Shown one piece after another: positions 33,184-41,825 of a stretch of 64,000 nucleotides of DNA (within the stretch, counting starts at the first letter, position 1; each line of letters begins with the position of its first letter). This DNA is from an uncultured Flavobacteriales bacterium (lineage in GTDB: Bacteria; Bacteroidota; Bacteroidia; Flavobacteriales; Crocinitomicaceae): the NCBI GenBank assembly GCA_946482515.1, contig CAMLRS010000002.1:186001-250000 (forward strand), written 5' to 3'. Made by a program: the position numbers and the translations under genes. The notes below the pieces were generated by a model that worked only from the letters and a program-made list of their open reading frames with translations, was not told the origin of the DNA and made no database searches.

Positions 33184-34106
33184 AACAGTTCACTTCAGTA
33201 GCCGACGTCCCCAACGTCCCCGGTCTGATCGAAGACGTATTGCGGATCAAAGGAACACAGGACCACAGTATCGGGAAACACAAAAACCTCACGATGCTGT
33301 TCTTCAACCCGAGCCTGCGCACGCGGATGAGTACACAAAAAGCCGCTCAGAACCTTGGTATGAGCGTTTCGGTGCTCGATTCGGGTCAGGGCTGGAAACT
33401 GGAAACCGTTCCGGGCGCCATTATGAACGGCGACGCGCAGGAACACATCTGCGATGCGATCAAAGTCATGAGCAGCTATACGGATGTCTTGGCCGTGCGG
33501 TCGTTTCCGACACTGACCGATAAAGAAGCGGATTACAACGAGACCATTCTGAGCGCCGTGATCGCCAACAGCAAGGTTCCGGTATTATCGCTGGAATCGG
33601 CAACGCGCCACCCGCTGCAATCGCTCACCGACATGGCGACCATTGTTGAATCGGGCGTTCGCAAACCGAAAATTGCCGTAACGTGGGCGCCGCATCCGAA
33701 ATGCTTACCACAAGCCGTGGTGAATTCCTTCCTTGAATGGTCGGCGTTCCTGGATGCCGATGTCTGGCTGGCGCATCCGCCGGGTTACGAGCTGGATGAC
33801 GTATTTACGCAACACGCCACGGTGACACACAATCAGCTGGAAGCATTGGAAGATGCCGATTTCGTTTACTGCAAGAACTGGAGCTCTGTTACCCATTATG
33901 GTCAACGACTGGAAGGCTTCGACAACTGGACGGTCGACACGGCGAAAATGAGTCGCACGAAGCAGGGAAAATTCATGCACTGTCTGCCGATCCGGCGGAA
34001 CGTCGTAGCGACGGATGCCGTGATTGATCCTTCCATCGTGTATGAACAGGCCGCCAACCGTGTGTGGGCTGCGCAGGCCGTATTGCAACAACTGTTGAAA
34101 GCATGA
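33180..34106 (+). CDS. argF': N-acylornithine carbamoyltransferase
   Basis: 308 aa, of the acetyl/succinylornithine transcarbamylase branch rather than classic OTCase. The carbamoyl-phosphate loop is FFNPSLRTRMST (residues 41-52). The loop at 71-84 (GWKLETVPGAIMNG) is in the region that discriminates acetyl from succinyl substrates (Glu92 in the Xanthomonas enzyme, Pro90 in Bacteroides); here E75 and P78 are both candidates, so I leave the acyl group open. MHCLPIRRNV is the C-terminal substrate motif. Makes N-acylcitrulline. ATGA overlaps at both ends. Confidence 0.92.
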   Translation: MKQFTSVADVPNVPGLIEDVLRIKGTQDHSIGKHKNLTMLFFNPSLRTRMSTQKAAQNLGMSVSVLDSGQGWKLETVPGAIMNGDAQEHICDAIKVMSSYTDVLAVRSFPTLTDKEADYNETILSAVIANSKVPVLSLESATRHPLQSLTDMATIVESGVRKPKIAVTWAPHPKCLPQAVVNSFLEWSAFLDADVWLAHPPGYELDDVFTQHATVTHNQLEALEDADFVYCKNWSSVTHYGQRLEGFDNWTVDTAKMSRTKQGKFMHCLPIRRNVVATDAVIDPSIVYEQAANRVWAAQAVLQQLLKA

Positions 34107-34873
34107 AAACAACGATAGTCAAAATAGGCGGTACAATTCTCGAACATCCGGAACAACGGACTGCATTCCTGCAAACCTTTGCGCAGATCGAAGGACCGAA
34201 AGTGCTCATTCACGGCGGTGGCAAAACAGCCAGCAAGCTCGCCGAACTGAACGGCATCCAACCGGTTTTCATCGACGGACGCCGCGTAACGACTCCTGAT
34301 ATGCTGGCCATCGTTACGATGAGCTACGCCGCGATCAATAAAGAGATCGTAGCCGGTTTGCAGCACCTGAACATTCCCGCAATTGGATTGTGCGGCGCCG
34401 ATGGCTTGTGTATTCCTGCTAAAAAACGTGATCCGCTTCCCATCGATTTCGGAATGGTCGGCGATCCCTTGTTCGATACCCCGCTTTCGCCACTCGTGAA
34501 GGAATTGGTAACACTCGGCATTACGCCAGTGTTCAGCGCCCTGAGCTACGATTGCGAAAATGGCACTTTGCTCAACACCAATGCCGATACGATCGCGCTG
34601 TTCTGGACCAAGCAATTTGCTGCGCTCGGCGAGGTCGAGTTGGTGTATGCGTTCGAGCACAACGGCGTATTGCAAACACTTTCCGACCCGGAATCGGGGT
34701 TTAAACAGCTGGCTAAACAACAGCTGGCTTCCATGCAGGCGGAAGGCACCATTCATTCAGGTATGATCCCGAAACTCGATTGCGGTTTCAAAGCGCTGGC
34801 TTACGGCGCCCGGAATGTACGCATCAGCCGCTTCGATCAGTTAGCAACCGGTACACAACTCGTTGACGCATGA
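34103..34873 (+). CDS. argB: N-acetylglutamate kinase
   Basis: 256-aa amino-acid kinase fold: TTIVKIGGTILEHPEQ and LIHGGGKTASKLAE (nucleotide and substrate loops), LNTNADTIALFW near the nucleotide site. It phosphorylates N-acylglutamate. Because the enzyme family is a common target of feedback inhibition, it is where arginine control could act; the N-terminal helix that marks arginine-sensitive hexamers is not seen. ATGA overlaps with argF' and argE. Confidence 0.92.
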   Translation: MKTTIVKIGGTILEHPEQRTAFLQTFAQIEGPKVLIHGGGKTASKLAELNGIQPVFIDGRRVTTPDMLAIVTMSYAAINKEIVAGLQHLNIPAIGLCGADGLCIPAKKRDPLPIDFGMVGDPLFDTPLSPLVKELVTLGITPVFSALSYDCENGTLLNTNADTIALFWTKQFAALGEVELVYAFEHNGVLQTLSDPESGFKQLAKQQLASMQAEGTIHSGMIPKLDCGFKALAYGARNVRISRFDQLATGTQLVDA

Positions 34874-35940
34874 ATACGCCGCTGAACGACCTGGCTGCAT
34901 TGGTAAGCATTCCTTCCTTTTCCGGGAAAGAAACAGCTGCCGCCGATTGGATGTACAACCTGCTGGCATCGGAAGGATTGATTCCTGAACGGCTGGTCAA
35001 TAATGTATGGGCCACCGCCAGCGGCTTCGATCCGATCAAGCCGACCGTCCTGCTCAACTCGCACCTTGACACCGTAGGTATTTGTGATGGCTGGACAGTC
35101 GATCCGCATGCGTTCACCCAAAACGGCGCGACCTGTTACGGCTTGGGCATTAACGACGCCGGCGCTTCGCTGATCGGATTGCTACACGTTTTCCTGCAGG
35201 AACATACCGAGCGGAAAGCCGGGAAGCAAAGCAGCTTTAACCTGGTTTTTCTGGCCTCAGCGGAAGAAGAAAACAGCGGCAAAAACGGCATGGAGCTCGT
35301 TCGCGAACACTTAGGAACTATTACTATGGCCATCGTAGGCGAACCAACAGGTGGCAAAGTAGCCGTTGCGGAAAAAGGACTGCTGGTGATCGATGCGCTG
35401 GCAACTGGTATTGCGGGTCACGCAGCTCGCAGCACCGGCGAAAACGCAGTTTACAAAGCCCTGAACGATATCCAGCTGTTGCGAAGCCATGTCTTTACAC
35501 GCGTTTCCGATACACTTGGACCGGTTTCACTGCACGTAACGGCCATTTCCGGCGGACAATTACACAATGTGATTCCCGACAGCTGCCGGTTTACGATCGA
35601 CATCCGGCTGAACGATTGTTATACGCACCAGGAAATACTGGATGAATTGCAGGCGTTGTGTCAATCGAAGCTCACACCACGTTCCATGCGCTTATCGCCA
35701 TCCGGATTACCGGTACATCATCCATTGGTGCGTGCAGCAGAACAATTAGGGTTGGAATGCTTCGGCTCACCAACCATGAGCGACCAGGCACTGATGCCCT
35801 GGCCTTCCATCAAATTCGGCATCGGCGAATCGGAGCGCTCACACACGGCGAATGAATGTATTTATGAAAACGAATTAACCACCGGAATTGCACTTTACAA
35901 GGCTTTCCTAAAACAACTCGACTATGAAATTATGGGATAA
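34870..35940 (+). CDS. argE: M20 deacylase, N-acetylcitrulline/ornithine deacetylase type
   Basis: 356-aa M20 zinc peptidase: metal-site motifs NSHLDTVG, GINDAGAS and SAEEENSG, with the lid domain about 160-280. With argF' present it probably removes the acyl group from N-acylcitrulline to give citrulline. Starts on the argB stop (ATGA). The 3' end overlaps argH by 17 nt. Confidence 0.91.
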   Translation: MNTPLNDLAALVSIPSFSGKETAAADWMYNLLASEGLIPERLVNNVWATASGFDPIKPTVLLNSHLDTVGICDGWTVDPHAFTQNGATCYGLGINDAGASLIGLLHVFLQEHTERKAGKQSSFNLVFLASAEEENSGKNGMELVREHLGTITMAIVGEPTGGKVAVAEKGLLVIDALATGIAGHAARSTGENAVYKALNDIQLLRSHVFTRVSDTLGPVSLHVTAISGGQLHNVIPDSCRFTIDIRLNDCYTHQEILDELQALCQSKLTPRSMRLSPSGLPVHHPLVRAAEQLGLECFGSPTMSDQALMPWPSIKFGIGESERSHTANECIYENELTTGIALYKAFLKQLDYEIMG

Positions 35941-37189
35941 AGGCGGACTGACTTCCGAAGCGGTACTCGCTTTCACCGTAGGAAACGACCGTGAGACGGA
36001 CAAACGACTGGCCAAGAGCGACATCAAGGCTTCGCGGGCGCATGCGCAAATGCTGCACAGCTGTGGGCTCCTGACAAGCGACGAGCTGGAACAGCTGCTG
36101 GAAGGCTTCGAACGACTGGAAGCGGAAGTTTCCCAGGCCGGGTTTGCTATTCCGGAAGAGCTGGAAGACATTCACTCGTTCCTCGAATACCGTCTGACAG
36201 CCTGGTACGGTGAAACAGGCAAGAAAATCCACACAGCGCGCTCACGCAACGACCAGGTGCTTACGGCGCTGCATCTTTACCTGAAAGAAGAGCTGGAAAT
36301 TATCTGGGAGAAAACGCGTGCTTTCGGATTGCAATTGTGCGATCAGGCCGAAGCGTACGATCGCGATTTCATTCCTGGTTACACGCATACACAAGTGGCC
36401 ATGCCATCGAGTATTGGTATGTGGCTGGGTGGTTTTGCCGAATGCCTGGCCGACGATCTGCTTTTGATCGAAACCGTTCACCGTCTGGCTGATCAGAATC
36501 CGTTGGGAACAGCTGCAGGTTACGGTTCGACTTTTCCCATCAACCGGATGCAAACAACCACAACGCTCGATTTCAGCAAGTTGAAAGTCAATCCTGTTGC
36601 AGCGCAGCTCAACCGCGGGAAACTGGAACAAAGCGTAAGCTACGCACTGGCACAAACCGGTCTCACACTGGGCAAGCTGGCCAACGACTGCATATGGCTG
36701 CTGAACCAGCATTTCCGGTTTATTTCCTTCCCCGACGCGTTGACAACCGGAAGCAGCATCATGCCGCACAAGAAAAATCCGGATGTATTTGAGCTGGTAC
36801 GCGCTAAAGCCGGACAGCTGAGCGCTATTCCGAATGAGATCAATTTATTGACACATAATCTGTTTTCGGGCTACCACCGCGATTTTCAATTGCTGAAGGA
36901 ACCTGTTTTCCGTTCCATCGACCTGTTTCATGCTATCATCGACATCATGGCCTATATGCTTCCGCAGATGGAAGTCGAACAGGTGGATCTTTCCGATCCG
37001 CGTTATACTGGATTGTTCAGCGTGGATGCTGTGGCCGAGCTTGTGCAGCAGGGCTACTCGTTCCGCGATGCGTATGTAGCTGTTGGCATGAATCCGGTAA
37101 CCGGGCAGTTAACGCCGGCCGAAACTTCACACATCGGAAGTCTGTACCGACTGGGTATCGATCTGATTCGTCAGAAGCTGAATCACTAA
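35924..37189 (+). CDS. argH: Argininosuccinate lyase
   Basis: 421 aa. Signature GSSIMPHKKNPD near residue 280 and ARSRNDQVLTALH early. It splits argininosuccinate to arginine and fumarate, ending the pathway. The start lies inside argE. The stop is separated from the convergent lgt stop by one base, so the operon transcript must read into lgt antisense; no terminator is visible. Confidence 0.95.
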   Translation: MKLWDKGGLTSEAVLAFTVGNDRETDKRLAKSDIKASRAHAQMLHSCGLLTSDELEQLLEGFERLEAEVSQAGFAIPEELEDIHSFLEYRLTAWYGETGKKIHTARSRNDQVLTALHLYLKEELEIIWEKTRAFGLQLCDQAEAYDRDFIPGYTHTQVAMPSSIGMWLGGFAECLADDLLLIETVHRLADQNPLGTAAGYGSTFPINRMQTTTTLDFSKLKVNPVAAQLNRGKLEQSVSYALAQTGLTLGKLANDCIWLLNQHFRFISFPDALTTGSSIMPHKKNPDVFELVRAKAGQLSAIPNEINLLTHNLFSGYHRDFQLLKEPVFRSIDLFHAIIDIMAYMLPQMEVEQVDLSDPRYTGLFSVDAVAELVQQGYSFRDAYVAVGMNPVTGQLTPAETSHIGSLYRLGIDLIRQKLNH

Positions 37190-37190
37190 A

Positions 37191-38057
37191 TTATTCAGCC
37201 TTCTTTTTGGAGCTTTCAACCGGAGTTTGCAGCGCCAGGGTGAACCGTTCCTGCTCTTTCTGTGGAATCTTGCGCACCAGGAGGTAAATACCGAGCAGGA
37301 TAAACGGAAGACTGAGGAGCTGACCTGTATTCAGTGCCCAGGAGTCATCGCGCTCGGTTTGTCCTTCTTTGATGAATTCGATCAGGAAACGCGCCGTCCA
37401 GATGAGCACCAGGAACATCCCGAAGATGCGGCCCGGCATTTCTTTTGCCTTGGTTTTCCAATACATGCGCAGCAAAACGATAAAGCCAAACAGGTAGCAA
37501 ATCGCTTCGTAGAGCTGTGTCGGATGACGGTATACGTGTTCGCCGTTGATCAGGTATTTTTCTTCTTCATGCAGGAAACGGAATCCCCATGGCAGATCTG
37601 TCGGAACACCAATGATTTCATGGTTCACGAGATTCCCCAAACGGATGCAGCATCCGGCAATGGCGATCGGTGCAACAATGCGGTCGAGAATCCAGAAAAC
37701 CGGACGGTTCACTACTTTTTTGGAGAAATAGTACAGCACGATGAGCAACATAATCGCTGCACCGTGACTGGCCAGACCGCCTTCCCAGACTTTGATGATA
37801 TCGCCGAGGTGGTCTTTGTAATAATCCCAATCGTAGAAGAACACGTGGCCAAGACGCGCGCCGATGATGGTCGCCAGAACGACATAGATCAACAGCTTAT
37901 CGAGCACAGCATCGGGAATACGTTCGGAACGGAACATGCGACGAATTACAAAATAGCCGATGATCAGGCCCGAGACGAACAGCAATCCGTACAGGTTGGG
38001 CGTTGAGCGTCCTTCAATCAGTTCAGAGCTTATGTTCCAGTCGATTCCGAGTATCAC
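37191..38057 (-). CDS. lgt: Prolipoprotein diacylglyceryl transferase
   Basis: 288-aa seven-helix inner-membrane enzyme that attaches diacylglycerol to the lipobox Cys of lipoproteins. Family motifs: GLASHGAAI, RLGNLVNHEIIG with the essential Arg, and HPTQLYEA. The tail KTPVESSKKKAE is a lysine-rich extension. Convergent with argH, one base apart. Other lipoproteins in this window (10799, 60541) are likely clients. Confidence 0.95.
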   Translation of the reverse strand: MILGIDWNISSELIEGRSTPNLYGLLFVSGLIIGYFVIRRMFRSERIPDAVLDKLLIYVVLATIIGARLGHVFFYDWDYYKDHLGDIIKVWEGGLASHGAAIMLLIVLYYFSKKVVNRPVFWILDRIVAPIAIAGCCIRLGNLVNHEIIGVPTDLPWGFRFLHEEEKYLINGEHVYRHPTQLYEAICYLFGFIVLLRMYWKTKAKEMPGRIFGMFLVLIWTARFLIEFIKEGQTERDDSWALNTGQLLSLPFILLGIYLLVRKIPQKEQERFTLALQTPVESSKKKAE

Positions 38058-38074
38058 GTTTCCGGTTGTTTTGA

Positions 38075-39142
38075 TTAACGGTCGAAAGATACTTGTTTTC
38101 CTCGATTCTCTTTATAGATCAATTGACTTCCTCTTCCCTTTTTGAAAATCTTGTTGCTGTTGTTCTGTCCTTTTCGCAGCTCTTTCTGTTCTTCCAGTGG
38201 TAATTGGGAGATTTCCATACAGGCATCCGAGCAGGTGTTCAGCATTTTTTCCGCGCAGCTGTCGCACTGAATAAACAACAAATGGCAAGCTTCGTTGGCG
38301 CAGTTCGTATGATTGTCAGCCGGCGTTCCGCACTGGTGGCAGCGGGCAATGATGTCGTCGGAAATGCGCTCACCACGACGCTCGTCGAACACAAAATTCT
38401 TACCGATGAATTTATTCTCGAGACCTTTCTCCTTGCATTCGTTGGCGTACTTGATAATACCACCTTCGAGCTGGTGAACGTTTTTGAAACCGCGGTGTTT
38501 GTACCACGCCGATGCTTTTTCACAGCGGATACCGCCGGTGCAGTACATCACGATATTTTTGTCTTCGTTGCCTTTCAGGTACAGGTCTTCAATAATCGGC
38601 AATGATTCACGGAACGTGTCTACATCCGGCAGAATAGCGTCTTTGAAATGGCCTACTTCGTGCTCGTAATGGTTGCGGAAATCCACCAGAATGGTATTCG
38701 GATCGTCGGTCAGCTTGTTGAATTCTTCGGCGTTCAGGTGAATGCCTTTGTCCGTTACGTCGAAGGTCTGATCCGTGAGACCGTCGGCCAGGATTTTATC
38801 GCGTACCTTGATCTTGAGCTTCAGGAACGGGAATTCCGCTTCGGATTCATCCACAGCAATGTTCAAACGAATGTCTTTCAGGAAGCTGATCTCGTACAAT
38901 TCATCACGAAACTGATTCAAATGGTGAACAGGAACGCTGATCTGGGCATTGATTCCTTCCGTGGCGACGTAAATACGCCCTACGACATCGATCTTACTGA
39001 GTTGGTGGAACAAAACGTCCCGGAAAATCTGAGGATTGGCAATATGCGCATACTGATAAAAAGAAATGGTCACAAATTCATGACCGCTTTCGCGCAGTTT
39101 TTGCTCTAATTCCTCTTTACTGAATGTATTCCACAGTTGCAT
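38075..39142 (-). CDS. trhO: tRNA uridine-34 hydroxylase, rhodanese-type
   Basis: 355 aa from MQLWNTFSKEELEQ. Central rhodanese domain with the active loop YCTGGIRCEKAS, the conserved Cys in the CTGGIRC core. Oxygen-dependent formation of 5-hydroxyuridine at tRNA U34 is the family activity. The C-terminus has a Cys-rich segment (CHQCGTPADNHTNC and CDSCAEKML) that may bind metal. I start at 39142, since the 38 upstream residues are repeat-derived. Confidence 0.93.
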   Translation of the reverse strand: MQLWNTFSKEELEQKLRESGHEFVTISFYQYAHIANPQIFRDVLFHQLSKIDVVGRIYVATEGINAQISVPVHHLNQFRDELYEISFLKDIRLNIAVDESEAEFPFLKLKIKVRDKILADGLTDQTFDVTDKGIHLNAEEFNKLTDDPNTILVDFRNHYEHEVGHFKDAILPDVDTFRESLPIIEDLYLKGNEDKNIVMYCTGGIRCEKASAWYKHRGFKNVHQLEGGIIKYANECKEKGLENKFIGKNFVFDERRGERISDDIIARCHQCGTPADNHTNCANEACHLLFIQCDSCAEKMLNTCSDACMEISQLPLEEQKELRKGQNNSNKIFKKGRGSQLIYKENRGKQVSFDR

Positions 39143-39179
39143 GCTATGTTTCGATTTGTAAAAAGTGGTGCAAAGATAG

Positions 39180-39549
39180 GAATAGTTGGTGAGTTTGCAG
39201 TTACTAGTTGGAAGTTGATAGTTGGAAGTTAGTTGTAGGGATAGCGAACTATTCAACTGTCTCCGGTCTCCAGTCTTTTACCACATACCTGCCTGTCGGC
39301 AGACAGGGACACATAGAGCACATAGATATAGTTGAGTTATGAGTTTGATAGTTACAGTTTCAATTCATAAGAAACCACTGTCTCTTCAATGTCCGATACA
39401 ACAAATTGAAAATCAACTACTATATAGACGTTTGTCTCCCCACTGTCTGTTTCCTATCCGATCATCAAACATTAGCCATCAAGCATCTTGAAGTCCTGAT
39501 GTCTTAAAACCTGTCTGCCGACAGGCAGATCCTGAAGTCTTGAAATCCA
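39180..39549. repeat. Intergenic cluster of word-like repeats
   Basis: The 407-nt gap holds ttactagttggaagttgata (39200), ctgtctccggtctccagtc (39259), CCTGTCGGCAGACAGG (39291-39306), atcatcaaacattagccatc (39463), and inverted cctgtctgccgacaggcag (39510-39528) with cttgaagtcctgatgtctt and cctgaagtcttgaaatcc words near 39495 and 39535. No gene or promoter is obvious. Confidence 0.6.
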
Positions 39550-40806
39550 CTAAGTCTTACGAGGTTTCTTCTTCGCAGCAGGGAAGAGAATGTTGTTCAG
39601 GATGAGGCGATAGCCCGGGGAGTTGGGATGTAAGTTCAAATCTGTCGGCGGATCGCTCACACGGTGTTCGTAGTCTTCCGGATCGTGGCCGCCGTAGAAT
39701 GTCCAGGTGCCCTGCCCCATTTCGCCGTGGATGTAGCGCGCAGTATTCAGGTTTTTGCTTTCTCCCATGATCAGCACGTTCGGCTTGATGAGGTCTTTGC
39801 GGAAATCGGTGGTTTGTCCCATGAATCCGTTGATCACATCGGTATGACATTGCGTGAGCATAGTCGGCACCACATCCCACTTGGCTGAAAATTCAAATAG
39901 TGTGAATTTATCCTGGTTTTCGGGCAGCGTACGATGCAGGTTGGTTCCGTCGATGGTGGAATATTCGTATTCCATCGGGTCCAGTTTCAGCTCGTAATTT
40001 TCGAACGCAAAGGTCATTCCGAAATCGAGCTTTTTCTGGCAATTCGGGTCCATGCCATCACCGTCGAACATGCGCTCGCAGATATCCGTTTCATGGGCCG
40101 AAAGCGCAATATCGAAACTATCCGTTCCGCTGCACATCGTGAACAGGAATCCGCCGCCAATGACAAAATTCCGGATGTTATTGGCTACCGCCAGCTTCAG
40201 CTGTGATACTTTTTCAAAGCCCAGGTTGTGGGCATCCTGTTCGGCAGCAGCTACTTGTTCTTTGTACCACGGATAGTTGCGGTAATTGGAATAGAATTTT
40301 CCGTACTGTCCGGTGAAATCTTCGTGATGCAAATGCAGCCAGTCGTATTTCGGCAGCACGCCCATGACGATCGCCGAGTCGTAAATTTTATCGTAAGGAA
40401 TTTCGGCGTACTCGAGCACCATGGTTACGGCGTCGTCCCACGGCAAAGATGTATTCGGTGTATAAACGGCAATTTTTGGCGCTTTTTCCAGTTGCACAAT
40501 TTCCATGTTCACTTCCGGATCGGCAATCTGACCGCGAATGGCATTGACTTGTCCATCGGAAAGCACTTCGTAGCTCACGCCGCGAACGATCAGCTCTTCT
40601 TCGATGGTTTGCAAATGCGGGAACAAAAAGGAACCGCCGCGGTAGTTCAGCAGCCATTCCATCACCACATCGTGCTCGAGTACCCAATAGGAAACACCGT
40701 AAGCTTTCAGGTGATTGGCCTGGCGCTCGTCCATCGGCACAAGAATCGACGATCCGAAGGTGATTTTGGCACACAACAGGAACAGGAGAATGAACAGGTA
40801 TTTCAT
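39550..40806 (-). CDS. Exported protein of the Bacteroidota family often labelled 'asparagine synthetase B'
   Basis: 418 aa from MKYLFILLFLLCAKITFGSS, a signal peptide, so periplasmic or secreted. The body opens ILVPMDERQANHLKAYG and contains DWLHLHHEDFTGQYGKF, GGGFLFTMCSGTDSFDIAL and YIHGEMGQGTWTFYGGHDPE. I see none of the PP-loop (SGGxDS) or N-terminal Cys glutaminase features of true asparagine synthetase, so the usual label is unreliable. Function unknown. Monocistronic. Confidence 0.82.
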   Translation of the reverse strand: MKYLFILLFLLCAKITFGSSILVPMDERQANHLKAYGVSYWVLEHDVVMEWLLNYRGGSFLFPHLQTIEEELIVRGVSYEVLSDGQVNAIRGQIADPEVNMEIVQLEKAPKIAVYTPNTSLPWDDAVTMVLEYAEIPYDKIYDSAIVMGVLPKYDWLHLHHEDFTGQYGKFYSNYRNYPWYKEQVAAAEQDAHNLGFEKVSQLKLAVANNIRNFVIGGGFLFTMCSGTDSFDIALSAHETDICERMFDGDGMDPNCQKKLDFGMTFAFENYELKLDPMEYEYSTIDGTNLHRTLPENQDKFTLFEFSAKWDVVPTMLTQCHTDVINGFMGQTTDFRKDLIKPNVLIMGESKNLNTARYIHGEMGQGTWTFYGGHDPEDYEHRVSDPPTDLNLHPNSPGYRLILNNILFPAAKKKPRKT

Positions 40807-40886
40807 ATTAAACCAAGTAACGCTAAAGTACAACTTTTAGTCCAAAAAGGAGTATATGAGCGGAGGTGTTCTGTAATAGTCCTATC

Positions 40887-40917
40887 TTGAATGTCTTATC
40901 TATATTTGTTATCTTTA
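40887..40917 (+). promoter_or_regulatory. Promoter of the Panacea/membrane-protein pair
   Basis: TTG (40887-40889), a 20-nt spacer and TATCTTTA (40910-40917), one base off the TAnnTTTG consensus, about 26 nt before the ATG at 40944. Confidence 0.55.
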
Positions 40918-40943
40918 CAGAACATCACGTAGTCGTCCGTAAA

Positions 40944-41426
40944 ATGTATAGTGCCGTTCAAATAGCCCATCTCTTTGTTCAAAAGGGAATTAGCGAAGAG
41001 AAACCTCTTACGCATATGAAGCTTCAAAAGCTGGTTTATTTCTCTCATGGCTTACACCTTGCCGCTTTCGATGGCAAGCCATTAATCATCGACAGCATCG
41101 AAGCCTGGCAATACGGGCCGGTTATTCCCAGTATTTATGAAAAATATGCCATTTTCAGGGATCAGCTAATCGTGGATAAAGACAAACTCCAGGAAATCGG
41201 ATTTTATATAGAAGATCTGCCTGTGCTGAATGAAAACGCAGAAGAAATTTTCAATGTTACCTGGGATATCGTGGGCGACCGATCTGCAATTCAACTTTCC
41301 AATTGGACGCACGAGCCTAATCTGGCATGGAGCAAGGTTTATCGTCCCGGCATTCCACACATCGACATCCCGAATGAGCTGATTGCTGACGACTTCAAAC
41401 AATTCGTTGAAGCTAAAGCATCCTGA
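40944..41426 (+). CDS. Panacea (DUF4065/SocA-like) domain protein, candidate antitoxin
   Basis: 160 aa from MYSAVQIAHLFV. The Panacea signature is clear: LTHMKLQKLVYFSHGLHLA (residues 22-40) followed by IEAWQYGPVIPSIYEKY (52-68). This domain is the antitoxin part of many toxin-antitoxin pairs, where it neutralises diverse toxins (PanAT). It is followed 5 nt later by a two-helix membrane protein, so the pair is probably co-translated. Promoter upstream at 40887. TA activity is inference from family and arrangement. Confidence 0.85.
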   Translation: MYSAVQIAHLFVQKGISEEKPLTHMKLQKLVYFSHGLHLAAFDGKPLIIDSIEAWQYGPVIPSIYEKYAIFRDQLIVDKDKLQEIGFYIEDLPVLNENAEEIFNVTWDIVGDRSAIQLSNWTHEPNLAWSKVYRPGIPHIDIPNELIADDFKQFVEAKAS

Positions 41427-41431
41427 GAGGT

Positions 41432-41806
41432 ATGGGAATCAACCGGAGTGCGCTTCATGAAACACTTGACAAAGTTTCAATTAATGCCGATAACCTGACG
41501 ATTACCGAGCTCATCGACAGTAAAAAAGAGCTTGCCGACCTGGATCGGATCGAAGACGACAACGATACGCGTCATCACCTGACTTACTGGATTTTAAGCT
41601 TCAATGCACTTTGGATGCTTGGCGTGATGACTATTGTTATCCTGAAAGGGCTCGATGTATTAAAATACAATCAATCGGAAATCATTACCCTCTTAACGAC
41701 TACTTCGGCAAATGTGCTGGGTTTCGGTTATATCGTTGCCAACTATATTTACAAGCAACCCGTTTCTTCGGGCAGCCGGCGAAAACAAGTTAAGCGAGCT
41801 GTTTAA
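41432..41806 (+). CDS. Two-helix membrane protein, candidate toxin of the Panacea pair
   Basis: 124 aa: a charged, mostly helical N-terminus (1-48), transmembrane helices at about 50-71 (TYWILSFNALWMLGVMTIVI) and 85-107 (LLTTTSANVLGFGYIVANYI), and a basic tail SGSRRKQVKRAV. No catalytic domain is visible. Small membrane toxins that depolarise the cell are known partners of Panacea antitoxins. It starts 5 nt after the antitoxin stop. Nothing else in the transcript; dnaB follows on the other strand. Confidence 0.72.
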   Translation: MGINRSALHETLDKVSINADNLTITELIDSKKELADLDRIEDDNDTRHHLTYWILSFNALWMLGVMTIVILKGLDVLKYNQSEIITLLTTTSANVLGFGYIVANYIYKQPVSSGSRRKQVKRAV

Positions 41807-41825
41807 TTAAAGAGGTATCTTCTGA

